Shown: piece after piece, positions 1 through 7,646 of the stretch
Layout of the letters: each line of letters opens with the position of its first letter
Position numbering within the stretch: the stretch's first letter is position 1
NCBI RefSeq assembly: GCF_008124765.1
Contig: NZ_VNHS01000002.1
Span: forward strand, 868,001 to 932,000
Direction: 5' to 3'
Length of the DNA: 64,000 nucleotides
Origin: Paenibacillus methanolicus
GTDB lineage: Bacteria; Bacillota; Bacilli; Paenibacillales; Paenibacillaceae
Notes under the pieces: generated by a model
The model's database searches: none
What the model was told of the DNA's origin: nothing
The model's input: the letters and a program-made list of their open reading frames with translations, nothing else
Translations under genes and position numbers: made by a program

Positions 1-156
1 CAAACTATCCAACACCGTGCGGGACGCGAGCAGCCACTCCTTGGCGGCCGACCGCGCATGCCGGAACGCGCCGCGCTCCTCCATTCGCTCGAATAACTCC
101 GCCGCGAGAGATACGCCCCCGGCCAGCCGGACGAGCCGTGCTTTTCTTCTTCGCAT
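1..156 (-). CDS. Partial unknown protein, N-terminal 52 residues
   Basis: The ATG lies 8 bases after the stop of the ArsA-like gene, with a GGAG about 12 bases upstream, so it is probably translationally coupled to that gene. The visible part starts MRRRKARLVRLAGGVSLAAE, is rich in Arg and Ala, and shows no signal peptide or membrane segment. The frame is open to the window edge. I do not recognise the family. Its place suggests it belongs to the MarR/ArsA transcription unit. Confidence 0.6.
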   Translation of the reverse strand, partial: MRRRKARLVRLAGGVSLAAELFERMEERGAFRHARSAAKEWLLASRTVLDSL

Positions 157-164
157 GTCAGAAT

Positions 165-1349
165 TCAGCTCCTTCCCGCCGTTTCCCGCTTGCCGAACCG
201 GATGACGAGCCGGTCTTCCGCATAACGGGCTCCGAGCACGGCGCGCCCCATCAGCGGCCTCGGTAGCACGACCTTCCTTTTGTACGCTCCCGCGTTGACC
301 GTCAGCTCGTCGCCGTTCTGTGTCAGATCGAGTTCCTGCTTGCTGGCGAACGGGATGCTCAGCGTGAGCAGCATCTCGCCATCCGCCTCTTGGATCTCCT
401 CGGTTCTGCCGGCGAACAGCATCGCCGACGGATCCAGTTCCCCGAATACGAGTTCTGCCAGCTCGCCGAGCACCTCGGTCCCGATCGCCTCTCTCGGCAG
501 CAGCGGCGCCTTCAGAATCGGAAGCGGCTCGAAGTTCTCGCGAATCTCCGTCTCGTACTGCTTCTGAAGCGCGCGCCAGTGCGCGAAGAAGCCATCGCCC
601 GCCTCGTCCGGCAGCACCCGGTTCACGATGACCGCGTCGGTGTGGAAGCCGAACAAGTTCAAATAGGTGAACGAACGTTTCGCCTCCGCCAGCACCATCT
701 TCTCCGGATTGATGACGATGCGCACCGACGTGACCGCGGGGTCGAGAATGATCCGCTGCATGTCCTCGAGCCCCCGCGCGAACCGCTCGATCGTATCCAG
801 CACGTCGTCCGACGGAAGCTCGACGCCCCCCACGAGCTTCGACACCGGGCGGACGAGTTTGATCAGCCGGCGCTCGTGCGGGAAAATTTTGTCCAGCCAC
901 CAATTCAGCACGTTCGGATAGCTGAGCAGCCGCAGCGTCTCCCCCGTCGGCGCGCAGTCGACCACGAGCGCGTCGAATTGGCCGCTCTGCGCATGCTTCT
1001 TGATTTGCAGCAGGCTGAACAGCTCCTCCAAGCCCGGGAACACGAGCATCTCCTCGGTCGTCACGTCGCGCAGCTGCGCCTTGTCGAGCATCGCCGTCAG
1101 CCACCCTTGCACCGCGCCCCAATTGTTCTCCGTCTCGCGAAGGCTGCTCACCTCCTGTCCCCACAGATTCGGTGCGAGACAGACCGGATCCGGCCCGATC
1201 GGCATGGCGAGCGAATCCGCCAAGCTGTGCGCGGCATCCGTGCTGAGGATAAGGGTACGCTTCCCCGCCTTCGCCAACTTTACCGCCGTCGCCGCCGCGA
1301 TGCTCGTTTTCCCGACGCCGCCTTTGCCCGTATAAATGATAATCCGCAT
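165..1349 (-). CDS. ArsA/Get3-family ATPase with HSP20-like C-terminal domain
   Basis: This is a cytoplasmic P-loop ATPase of 394 residues in the ArsA/Get3 family. The deviant Walker A GKGGVGKT is at residues 8-15 and the switch-I-type DAAHSL at about 38-43. The last 75 residues or so are beta-rich and resemble the HSP20-like domain found at the end of some bacterial ArsA homologues. Family members couple ATP hydrolysis to moving oxyanions or tail-anchored proteins; no arsB-like pump is nearby, so arsenite transport is not supported. I chose the ATG at 1349 because AAGGGG precedes it and the P-loop starts at the expected distance; the open frame continues to 1475 but runs into marR. A copy of the palindrome found in the marR promoter lies just upstream at 1368. 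Confidence 0.88.
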   Translation of the reverse strand: MRIIIYTGKGGVGKTSIAAATAVKLAKAGKRTLILSTDAAHSLADSLAMPIGPDPVCLAPNLWGQEVSSLRETENNWGAVQGWLTAMLDKAQLRDVTTEEMLVFPGLEELFSLLQIKKHAQSGQFDALVVDCAPTGETLRLLSYPNVLNWWLDKIFPHERRLIKLVRPVSKLVGGVELPSDDVLDTIERFARGLEDMQRIILDPAVTSVRIVINPEKMVLAEAKRSFTYLNLFGFHTDAVIVNRVLPDEAGDGFFAHWRALQKQYETEIRENFEPLPILKAPLLPREAIGTEVLGELAELVFGELDPSAMLFAGRTEEIQEADGEMLLTLSIPFASKQELDLTQNGDELTVNAGAYKRKVVLPRPLMGRAVLGARYAEDRLVIRFGKRETAGRS

Positions 1350-1367
1350 AACCCCAGCCCCTTTTAG

Positions 1368-1379
1368 TACGATTTCGTA
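1368..1379. promoter_or_regulatory. MarR-type operator copy 1 (TACGATTTCGTA)
   Basis: A near-perfect 12-base palindrome, one mismatch at the centre, sits 18 bases upstream of the ArsA-like start codon. It matches the two palindromes in the marR promoter and the flanking AGTA/TAGTA bases are also similar. Inferred to be a MarR binding site that gives the ATPase gene its own control. Confidence 0.6.
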
Positions 1380-1390
1380 GTAATTATCGA

Positions 1391-1416
1391 AAAAAGAAAC
1401 CGGTTCGACCCGGTTA
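1391..1416 (-). terminator. Possible weak terminator after marR
   Basis: Reading leftward, a 6-base stem (AACCGG / CCGGTT) that begins in the marR stop codon is followed by a T-rich run. The stem is short, so it may only attenuate transcription into the ATPase gene. Confidence 0.35.
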
Positions 1417-1887
1417 CTCCTCGATGCGAATCTTGACCGCCGGCGTGCGCGTCTCCGCAGCCCGCGCCGGTCCATCTTGCTGCAGCACCTTCGCCGCCTT
1501 CAGCAGCAGCACGGTGAACTGCTCCATCTCTTCGGGCGTGAACGCCGTCTCCAGCTTGCCCAGCACCGACAGCATCATCTGCTCGGACTCCTTGGCGATC
1601 GCGCGCCCTTCCTGCGTCAGGGTGACCAGCTTCACCCGCTGATCCTGCGCGGACGTGGCGCGGGCGATGTACCCTTTGCGCTCCAGCCGCTTGGCGATGC
1701 TCGTCATGGAGCTGAGCGGCGCGCCCATCTCGGACGCCAGCTCCGTCATCGTCGAATCGCCGCGGAACAGCAGAACGAGCAGCGTCGATAGATCCGAACG
1801 CGTCACCTTCTGTTCAAGCGGGTGCGAATCGAGAAAAGCGAACGGGCGCAGTCCGGTTCGAAGAAAGAGGTCATATAGCTGATGCAT
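1414..1887 (-). CDS. MarR-family transcriptional regulator
   Basis: A protein of 157 residues, the usual MarR length, with a central winged helix-turn-helix (about residues 35-110: the stretch around STMTELASEMGAPLSSMTSI, then the wing with RLERKGYIARATSAQDQR). MarR dimers usually repress their own promoter and release DNA on binding a phenolic ligand or on oxidation; no conserved Cys for redox sensing is evident. The start has AAAGGAGC at good spacing. Its promoter contains two perfect palindromes and a third lies before the ATPase gene, pointing to autoregulation of a marR-ATPase-unknown unit. The inducer is unknown. Confidence 0.9.
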   Translation of the reverse strand: MHQLYDLFLRTGLRPFAFLDSHPLEQKVTRSDLSTLLVLLFRGDSTMTELASEMGAPLSSMTSIAKRLERKGYIARATSAQDQRVKLVTLTQEGRAIAKESEQMMLSVLGKLETAFTPEEMEQFTVLLLKAAKVLQQDGPARAAETRTPAVKIRIEE

Positions 1888-1965
1888 GCCGGAAGCTCCT
1901 TTAGGGGTTGTTCAACAAGTCGCTTTCCCGGTGCTGAATCGTCGACTTTTCGAACACATTTTTAG

Positions 1966-1977
1966 TACGAATTCGTA
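1966..1977. promoter_or_regulatory. MarR-type operator copy 2 (TACGAATTCGTA)
   Basis: A perfect 12-base palindrome downstream of the -10 element of the marR promoter, about +10 relative to the predicted start. It would block an initiating polymerase. Same pattern TACGAWWTCGTA as copies 1 and 3. Confidence 0.7.
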
Positions 1978-1991
1978 GTAGTTATGACGTT

Positions 1992-2020
1992 AATTTACTA
2001 CGATATCGTATTATTGTCAA
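1992..2020 (-). promoter_or_regulatory. marR promoter (sigma-A type)
   Basis: On the minus strand, TTGACA (2015-2020), a 17-base spacer and TAAATT (1992-1997). The spacer contains operator copy 3, and operator copy 2 follows the -10, the usual layout for an autorepressed gene. Confidence 0.75.
1999..2010. promoter_or_regulatory. MarR-type operator copy 3 (TACGATATCGTA)
   Basis: A perfect 12-base palindrome within the spacer of the marR promoter. Its centre is 33 bases from the centre of copy 2, about three helical turns, so two dimers could sit on the same face of the DNA. Confidence 0.7.
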
Positions 2021-2081
2021 ACAAAAAAATGGAAGCTCGTCCCATAGGATCGAGTTTCCATTCGTCAGCGCCGCTATTCGA

Positions 2082-2876
2082 CTAGCCTTTCATCCAGAAC
2101 GTATTCAAGTGCGCCGTCTTGAAGCCCGCCTTTAGCATGTTGCCGTGGCTAGCCGTGCCGAATTCCACGTCCGTCGCGACGAAGTCCAAGCCGAGCGCCA
2201 TCGCATCCGACAATCGGCGGCGAATAAGCGATGTCTGGCAGCCTCTTCCCCGATATGACTCGAACGTATAATCGTTGGCTAAGTATCCGGACTGACCATA
2301 GATGAACATGGAGCCCATCGCTGCCGCGGCGCCATCGATCCGCAGCATGTAATTCGCGAAGTCCGGACGGTGAAAATAAGGCTTGGAACGCGCCATCATT
2401 TCCTGGGTAATGACCATGCCGCCGCCATGCGATTCGCGAATCCAACCGACGAACGCTTCCGAAGTTTCCTCCGTCACGCGCTCGATCTCGAACTCCGAAT
2501 GCCAGTCCGCATCGTCACGCGTCTCCGCATACATGTATACCAATTGCTGAACCGGTATATAGCCGCGCTCGTTTAGCGACCGGGCAACCGATTCCGTCAT
2601 GCCGTCCGGCGTGAGCTCGAACGACGGGGACGCCTCGCCGTATTCGGCCAGCAGCTTGTCCAGCTCGGCGACGCGCCGCGGTCCGAAGCCTTTAATCCTA
2701 TTATAGTAGGGAGATGCTTTGTCCCCGTGGTCCATCAGCAGCTTGCAATCCCCCGAATCCCGAACCTCGAGACGCCTTGGCGCGGCGCTCAGCGAACGGG
2801 CCGCGTTCAGCTTCGTCAGCTCCAGCTCGACCTTTTCGATGCGTTCGAGAATTTCCCGCGGTTTGTATAGGTTCAC
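2082..2876 (-). CDS. GNAT-family N-acetyltransferase, 264 residues
   Basis: The start codon is GTG, supported by AGGAGGA seven bases upstream. The C-terminal half carries the acetyl-CoA binding motif A (YRGRGCQTSLIRRRL, about residues 205-219) preceded by a beta strand (YLANDYTFESYRG), and ends with the beta hairpin typical of GNAT folds (MLKAGFKTAHLNTFWMKG). The N-terminal 100 residues are helical and may be a second, degenerate GNAT-like or substrate domain. Family members acetylate amines with acetyl-CoA in the cytoplasm; the substrate is not evident. It stands alone, convergent with nothing, behind the marR promoter region. Confidence 0.85.
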   Translation of the reverse strand: MNLYKPREILERIEKVELELTKLNAARSLSAAPRRLEVRDSGDCKLLMDHGDKASPYYNRIKGFGPRRVAELDKLLAEYGEASPSFELTPDGMTESVARSLNERGYIPVQQLVYMYAETRDDADWHSEFEIERVTEETSEAFVGWIRESHGGGMVITQEMMARSKPYFHRPDFANYMLRIDGAAAAMGSMFIYGQSGYLANDYTFESYRGRGCQTSLIRRRLSDAMALGLDFVATDVEFGTASHGNMLKAGFKTAHLNTFWMKG

Positions 2877-3357
2877 TTGTAGTTCCTCCTCAAGATGTCT
2901 GCCGCCTATTGGGTGAGGCTTCCGACTACGAACACCGCGATCGCGGCGCCGAATACGGCAGCCAGCGGCTTCTATTTGCTCTCATTGTTCGTTTTAAAAT
3001 ACCAGGAAGCGGTTTCCCGGCACAAGTAGGCGATCTATAGCGCATTCCATGCCGCCCGGATGCCGTCTGCCTCTCCAATAAGCAGCAGAATCGAGAGCCG
3101 CGTCACGCCCATCGGTCTGTCGTACGACGGTTCCGCCGTCTCTTGCCATTTGCCTTGACTGTTTTCCATTCATACTCTCGCGACGTTATCTATAATGCCA
3201 TTCGCGGAGTCCGGCGAAACCGCTTCTCGCAGCCGCCTCCCACATTTTCGGGGATCGGTAGAATATTGTCAACAATTGTCGTAAACCCTTACATTTCCTT
3301 TATTGAAATTATTTCTGAAGGATGGACAAACTAAAACCTTGATTTGTCCAAAAACCG
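2877..3357. other. Intergenic stretch upstream of siderophore operon
   Basis: About 480 bases with no convincing gene. A 44-codon minus-strand frame (3035-3169, starting MENSQGKWQETAE) is present but has only a poor ribosome site, and I do not call it. AT content rises toward 3,260-3,357, where the inverted repeat at 3323-3350 and the promoter of the uptake operon begin. Confidence 0.5.
3323..3350. promoter_or_regulatory. Inverted repeat upstream of the Fur-controlled promoter
   Basis: TGGACAAA-N12-TTTGTCCA is a perfect 8-base inverted repeat that ends 7 bases before the -35 element. The position is that of an activator site. In Bacillus, AraC-type activators such as Btr act at similar positions on siderophore uptake promoters; linking this repeat to such a regulator is inference. 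Confidence 0.45.
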
Positions 3358-3386
3358 TTGACACCGTATTGGAATCGCGATATATT
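3358..3386 (+). promoter_or_regulatory. Promoter of the siderophore uptake operon
   Basis: TTGACA (3358-3363), 17-base spacer and TATATT (3381-3386), a near-consensus sigma-A promoter, with the Fur box about 15 bases downstream of the -10. Confidence 0.85.
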
Positions 3387-3400
3387 TGTTTTCGTTGGAA

Positions 3401-3417
3401 ATGATAATCATTATCAT
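3401..3417. promoter_or_regulatory. Fur box
   Basis: ATGATAATCATTATCAT is a perfect palindrome containing the 7-1-7 Fur core TGATAATCATTATCA. It covers roughly +8 to +25 of the promoter at 3358-3386, so iron-loaded Fur should repress the operon. Confidence 0.92.
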
Positions 3418-3470
3418 CGAGAATTGGTGAGCAAGGAAATAACCTATAAACATTAAAGGGGACATCAGCA

Positions 3471-4481
3471 ATGAAGAAGTTACTCGTACCGTTCGTCCTG
3501 ATCCTTGTGCTCGTTCTGAGCGCATGCGGCGGCAAGGACAACACCGCGAACAACGCCAACTCGGCAGCCGGCAACAACGCCGCGACAGAGAGCAACGCGG
3601 CGGCTGAAGGCAATGCAGCGGAAGGCAACGCAACCGAGGGCAATGCGGCAGCGACCGAGACGAAAACGGGCACCATTACTTATCAATCCGAGACCGGTCC
3701 GGTAGAAGTACCCGCCGACCCGCAGCGCGTCGTGATGCTCTCCGGCTTCACGGGCAACGTCATCAAGCTCGGCGTTCCTGTCGTCGGCGCGGACGTATGG
3801 TCCAAGACGAACCCGACGTTCACCGAAGAAATGAAAGACGTTGTAGAAGTATCCGACGAGAATCTCGAGAAAATCATTGAGCTGAACCCGGATCTTATCA
3901 TCGGTCTCTCCAATATCAAGAACCTCGACAAGCTGAAGGAAATCGCGCCTGTCGTTACGTACACGTGGGGCAAACTCGATTACCTGCAACAACACGTCGA
4001 GATCGGCAAGCTGCTGAATAAAGAACAAGAAGCTCAAACATGGGTAGACGACTTCAAATCCCGCGTCGAGCAAGCCGGCAACGAGATCCGCGCGAAAATC
4101 GGCGAAGACGCGACCGTATCCGTCATCGAAGCATGGGGCAAAGATCTGTACGTATACGGCGCGAACTGGGCGCGCGGCACCGAAATCCTGTACCAAGGCA
4201 TGAAGCTGAAGATGCCGGAGAAAGTCAAAGCCGACGCGCTTGAAGCCGGATACTACACCCTCTCCGCGGAAGTGCTCCCGGATTACATGGGCGACTACGT
4301 CCTGCTGAGCAAATACTCCGATGCCGACGCGGCGTTCCAACAAACCGAGATGTACAAAAACATCCCGGCCGTGAAGAACAACCACGTCTTCGAAATGCAA
4401 GGCGAAGGCGCTTCGTTCAGCGACCCTGTAACGCTCGAAAAACAGTTCGAATTCATCAAAAAATCTTTCCTCGGCAACTAA
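3471..4481 (+). CDS. Iron-siderophore substrate-binding lipoprotein (FhuD/FecB-like)
   Basis: A 336-residue class III ABC substrate-binding protein. It has a lipoprotein signal peptide with lipobox LSAC (Cys19), an Asn/Ala/Glu-rich low-complexity linker to about residue 62, then a TroA/FhuD-type fold (VEVPADPQRVVML, NPDLIIGLSNIKN, WGKDLYVYGANWARG). It would sit on the outer face of the membrane and deliver ferric siderophore to the two permeases downstream. The start follows AAAGGGGA. A Fur box lies in the leader, so it should be induced by iron limitation. The siderophore class, hydroxamate or catecholate, cannot be told from the sequence. Confidence 0.92.
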   Translation: MKKLLVPFVLILVLVLSACGGKDNTANNANSAAGNNAATESNAAAEGNAAEGNATEGNAAATETKTGTITYQSETGPVEVPADPQRVVMLSGFTGNVIKLGVPVVGADVWSKTNPTFTEEMKDVVEVSDENLEKIIELNPDLIIGLSNIKNLDKLKEIAPVVTYTWGKLDYLQQHVEIGKLLNKEQEAQTWVDDFKSRVEQAGNEIRAKIGEDATVSVIEAWGKDLYVYGANWARGTEILYQGMKLKMPEKVKADALEAGYYTLSAEVLPDYMGDYVLLSKYSDADAAFQQTEMYKNIPAVKNNHVFEMQGEGASFSDPVTLEKQFEFIKKSFLGN

Positions 4482-4494
4482 TAAATACTTCGGG

Positions 4495-4529
4495 AGGAAT
4501 TCTTAAAGCCACTTTAAGAATTCCTTTTT
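4495..4529 (+). terminator. Attenuator hairpin between binding protein and permeases
   Basis: A 14-base perfect stem (AGGAATTCTTAAAG / CTTTAAGAATTCCT) with a 3-base loop and a T tract. Lying 14 bases after the lipoprotein stop and before the permease gene, it probably lets only part of transcription through, so the binding protein is made in excess over the permeases. Confidence 0.85.
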
Positions 4530-4554
4530 CCCTATTCTAAGAAGGAAATGATGA

Positions 4555-5568
4555 GTGATAATGGCGAAGAATAATCAGCGTTCGATAACGTTCACAATCA
4601 AATTCATCGGCTCCCTCGTCTTGCTCGCGGCCATGTTCGTCGTCGCCATGGCCTTCGGGGCGGCGGACATCGCCGTCCGGGACGTATGGGCGGCGCTTAC
4701 CTCGAGCGAGAGCAGCCAGTCGATTAATATCATCCGCGAGATGCGTCTGCCCCGCGAGATCGCGGCGATCGTCGTCGGCGCGGCGCTGGCCGTCGCCGGC
4801 GCGATCATGCAGGGCATTACCCGCAATCCGCTCGCCGATCCCGGCCTACTGGGACTAACGTCCGGCGCCAACGCGGCGCTGGCCGTATCGATCGCCTTCG
4901 GCGCGGGAAGCATGTTCTCCACGATGGTCGCCTGCTTCATCGGCTCGGCCGTCGGCGCCGGATTCGTCTTCGGCATCGGCGCGCTGAAGAAAGGCGGCTT
5001 CTCGCCGGTGCGGCTCGTGCTGGCCGGATCCGCCGTGTCCGCCTTCTTATTAGCGCTGTCGCAGTGGGTCGGCATTCATTATAAAATTTCCAAGTTCGTC
5101 TCCTCGTGGACCGCGGGCGGCATGGTTGGCACAACGTGGAGCCAGCTGCAGATCATCGCGCCCATCGTTGCCGTCGGCATCCTCGTCGCGATCATGCTGT
5201 CGCGCCAATTGACGATTCTCAGCTTGAATGAAGAGGTCGCGCTCGGCCTTGGCCAGAATACGACCAAGATCAAAATGGCGCTCTTCGTCGTCATCATCCT
5301 GCTCTCCGGCGCGGCGGTCGCCCTCGTCGGCAATCTCGTCTTCGTCGGTCTCATGATCCCGCATCTCGTGCGCGCGTTCGCGGGAACGGATTACCGTTAC
5401 ATACTGCCGCTCGCCGCTGTCATCGGCGCGACGTTCATGCTGCTCGCCGATACGATCGGCCGCACGCTGAACGCGCCGTACGAGACGCCGGTCGTCGCGA
5501 TCGTCGCGATCATCGGCCTGCCTTTCTTCCTGTACGTCGCGCGTAAAGGGGGCAAGGCATTCGCATGA
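4555..5568 (+). CDS. FecCD-family iron-siderophore permease 1
   Basis: An integral membrane permease of about 337 residues with 9-10 hydrophobic segments. The FecCD signature is present (RLPREIAAIVVGAALAVAGA, then MQGITRNPLADPGLLGL), as is the cytoplasmic loop near the end (VGLMIPHLVRAFAGTDYR) that contacts the ATPase. The GTG at 4555 has AAGGA about 8 bases upstream; ATG at 4561 is the alternative, six bases in. It overlaps the next permease by 4 bases, so the two are coupled and probably form a heterodimer. Confidence 0.92.
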   Translation: MIMAKNNQRSITFTIKFIGSLVLLAAMFVVAMAFGAADIAVRDVWAALTSSESSQSINIIREMRLPREIAAIVVGAALAVAGAIMQGITRNPLADPGLLGLTSGANAALAVSIAFGAGSMFSTMVACFIGSAVGAGFVFGIGALKKGGFSPVRLVLAGSAVSAFLLALSQWVGIHYKISKFVSSWTAGGMVGTTWSQLQIIAPIVAVGILVAIMLSRQLTILSLNEEVALGLGQNTTKIKMALFVVIILLSGAAVALVGNLVFVGLMIPHLVRAFAGTDYRYILPLAAVIGATFMLLADTIGRTLNAPYETPVVAIVAIIGLPFFLYVARKGGKAFA

Positions 5569-6584
5569 GACAATCCGCAATCAGGAAACAACGCTTGATT
5601 CTCGTCGTCCTGTTCGCGCTCATCCTGGCAACGATCGTGGTCAGCATGGGGCTTGGCGCCGCGAAGCTCTCGTATGACCGTCTGCTCCCGACGCTGTTCG
5701 GGCAAGGGACGTTCAAAGAAGACTTCGTCCTCTTCTCCATCCGCCTGCCGCGCATCGTCATTACGCTGCTCGCCGGCATGGCGCTCGCGCTATCCGGCTC
5801 GCTCCTCCAAGGGGTAACGCGCAACGAGCTGGCCGATCCCGGCGTCATCGGCATCAACGCCGGGGCCGGCGTTGGGGTGGCCGTGTTCTTCCTGTTCTTC
5901 CCGATCGAGCCCGGCTCGTTCGTCTACATGATTCCGCTCGTCGCCTTCATCGGCGCGATGATCACGACGCTGCTTATTTATCTGTTCTCGTACAGCCGCA
6001 GAAACGGCCTTCAGCCGATCGCCATCGTGCTGAACGGCATCGGCTTCGCCTTCGCCCTCTCGGGTCTCATGTTCGTCCTGATCTCCTCCGCCGAACGGGA
6101 GAAGGTCGACTTCATCGCCAAATGGCTGGCGGGCAACATCTGGGGGACGGATTGGCCGTTCGTCTACGCGCTGCTTCCTTGGCTGGTCGTGCTCGTGCCG
6201 TTCGCCCTCTACAAAGCGAACCGGCTGAACATTCTCGGCTTGAGCGATCCCGTCGTCATCGGCGTCGGCGTCTCGATGAACAAAGAACGGACGTGGCTGC
6301 TGCTGGCAGCCGTCGCGCTAGCCTCGGCCGCCGTCTCCGTGGCGGGCGGCATCGCATTCGTCGGGCTGATGGCGCCGCATATCGCCAGAGCGCTCGTCGG
6401 TCCGCGCTTCCAGCTGTTCATGCCGGTCTCGGTCCTCGTCGGCGGCCTCCTGCTGCTCGTGGCCGATACGATCGGACGCAACATCGGCAGCGCGGAAGGC
6501 GTGGCGGCCGGCATTATCGTCGCCCTGATCGGCGGACCGTATTTCGTCTATCTGCTGCTGCGCAAAGACAAAGCGGCGGGTTAA
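5565..6584 (+). CDS. FecCD-family iron-siderophore permease 2
   Basis: The partner permease of 339 residues, with the same architecture and motifs (RLPRIVITLLAGMALALSGS, LLQGVTRNELADPGVIG, VGLMAPHIARALVGPRF). It starts in the ATGA overlap with permease 1. No ABC ATPase gene follows: a strong bidirectional terminator ends the operon at 6615. An ATPase must be supplied from elsewhere, as Bacillus subtilis does with FhuC-type or YusV-type subunits shared between uptake systems. Confidence 0.92.
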   Translation: MRQSAIRKQRLILVVLFALILATIVVSMGLGAAKLSYDRLLPTLFGQGTFKEDFVLFSIRLPRIVITLLAGMALALSGSLLQGVTRNELADPGVIGINAGAGVGVAVFFLFFPIEPGSFVYMIPLVAFIGAMITTLLIYLFSYSRRNGLQPIAIVLNGIGFAFALSGLMFVLISSAEREKVDFIAKWLAGNIWGTDWPFVYALLPWLVVLVPFALYKANRLNILGLSDPVVIGVGVSMNKERTWLLLAAVALASAAVSVAGGIAFVGLMAPHIARALVGPRFQLFMPVSVLVGGLLLLVADTIGRNIGSAEGVAAGIIVALIGGPYFVYLLLRKDKAAG

Positions 6585-6614
6585 CCAATTAAGATAACGT
6601 GATGCGAAGAACAA

Positions 6615-6650
6615 AAAGGAGGCAGGTCGCCTTGGCGACCTGCCTCCTTT
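6615..6650. terminator. Bidirectional terminator
   Basis: A 16-base perfect stem (AAAGGAGGCAGGTCGC and its complement) with a 4-base loop lies between the convergent permease and YbjN-like genes. The AAA/TTT ends of the stem serve both directions. Confidence 0.85.
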
Positions 6651-6654
6651 CCCG

Positions 6655-7599
6655 TTATTCCGCGAATCCGTTCACAATCCCGTCCTCGATCGCGGCGAAA
6701 TACCGATCCATCGTCGATACGTTCACGTCGAACAGCCGCGTGAACATCGCGACCGTCATCCCTACGCTTCCAGCCGCCAAGCTCGTCCGGAATCGTACCT
6801 CGCCGTCCTCGCCGTCCATTTCGAAGCTCCCGGCCGTCAGATCGTAGTTCTCCTGGACGAAGAAGATCGCCGCCTCCGCCCGACGCTCCTCCGGTACCGG
6901 CTCGGGGAAGACGGAATAGACCAGACATAGGCCCTCCTCCTCGTCCGTGCGGACAAGCGCGATCCAAGTCCCGTTCTCACCCGTGCAAGACAGTCGAATT
7001 AGATCGTCCGTCAGCCGCTCGTACGCCAGCCCCATACCCTCCAACGCCTGCAGAACGACCTCGCTGAGCGACGCGCGATGCGAGACCGGCGCCAAGCCGC
7101 CATCGCGACGCTCCGCCCACATCGTGCGGTATCCGCGCTTGAGCGAACCGCCCGCCAATTCTTCGGGAAGGACGACCTGCTGCTTCGCTTCCGTCACGAG
7201 CCAGCTCTCGCTCTGCCGCAGCATGGCCGAAGCATCGGTTTCGCCGAGCAGGATCGCGCTCGTCTGCTCCGCCTCCGGCTCCGTTCCGAGCGCCGCGGCC
7301 ATCACGGCCGGCTTCAGGACGGCCGCAAGCTCAATCGGCCTGCCGGCATCGAAGCCAGCCTCCGCAGCCCCGTCCCGCGCATACCCATGCAGCCCCATCC
7401 ACTCGCCTCTCGCAAGCTGACGATAGGTGTCCCAATCCATGCTGAACAAGAGGGAGCAGCGTTGCTCTTCATTTTCGTCCGTCAAGCGGACTCGGAGCAG
7501 CTCGGCCGCAAGCGTCTCGCCCGTCAACGTCCGGAACCGGAACGCGCGGCTCTCTTCCTCGCGCGGCGCGTCGCCGCGGGTGTTGTCATGTTCCGTCAT
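6655..7599 (-). CDS. YbjN-like domain protein, partner of the 986-residue protein
   Basis: A soluble acidic protein of 314 residues with no signal peptide. The C-terminal half (about residues 170-310) looks like the YbjN/type III secretion chaperone-like fold: helix (LSEVVLQALEGMGLAYERL), a run of strands (WIALVRTDEEEGLCLVYSVF), then a helix (ERRAEAAIFFVQENYDLTAG) and a closing helix (MFTRLFDVNVSTMDRYFAAI). The N-terminal half is unrecognised. AAGGAGG precedes the start, and the gene begins 47 bases after the 986-residue gene, so they are probably cotranscribed. A chaperone or adaptor role for that large protein is inference from the fold type and the position. Confidence 0.75.
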   Translation of the reverse strand: MTEHDNTRGDAPREEESRAFRFRTLTGETLAAELLRVRLTDENEEQRCSLLFSMDWDTYRQLARGEWMGLHGYARDGAAEAGFDAGRPIELAAVLKPAVMAAALGTEPEAEQTSAILLGETDASAMLRQSESWLVTEAKQQVVLPEELAGGSLKRGYRTMWAERRDGGLAPVSHRASLSEVVLQALEGMGLAYERLTDDLIRLSCTGENGTWIALVRTDEEEGLCLVYSVFPEPVPEERRAEAAIFFVQENYDLTAGSFEMDGEDGEVRFRTSLAAGSVGMTVAMFTRLFDVNVSTMDRYFAAIEDGIVNGFAE

Positions 7600-7646
7600 T
7601 CGCTAACCTCCTTCGCGATCAAACGTCTCTCTCGCTTCATGCTTCC

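Noticed and set aside
390..1367. Plus-strand open frame of 325 codons
   Set aside because: Antisense shadow of the ArsA-like ATPase gene, whose P-loop and start are clear.
3035..3169. Minus-strand 44-residue frame starting MENSQGKWQETAE
   Set aside because: Weak ribosome site and no recognisable features; possible but not supported.
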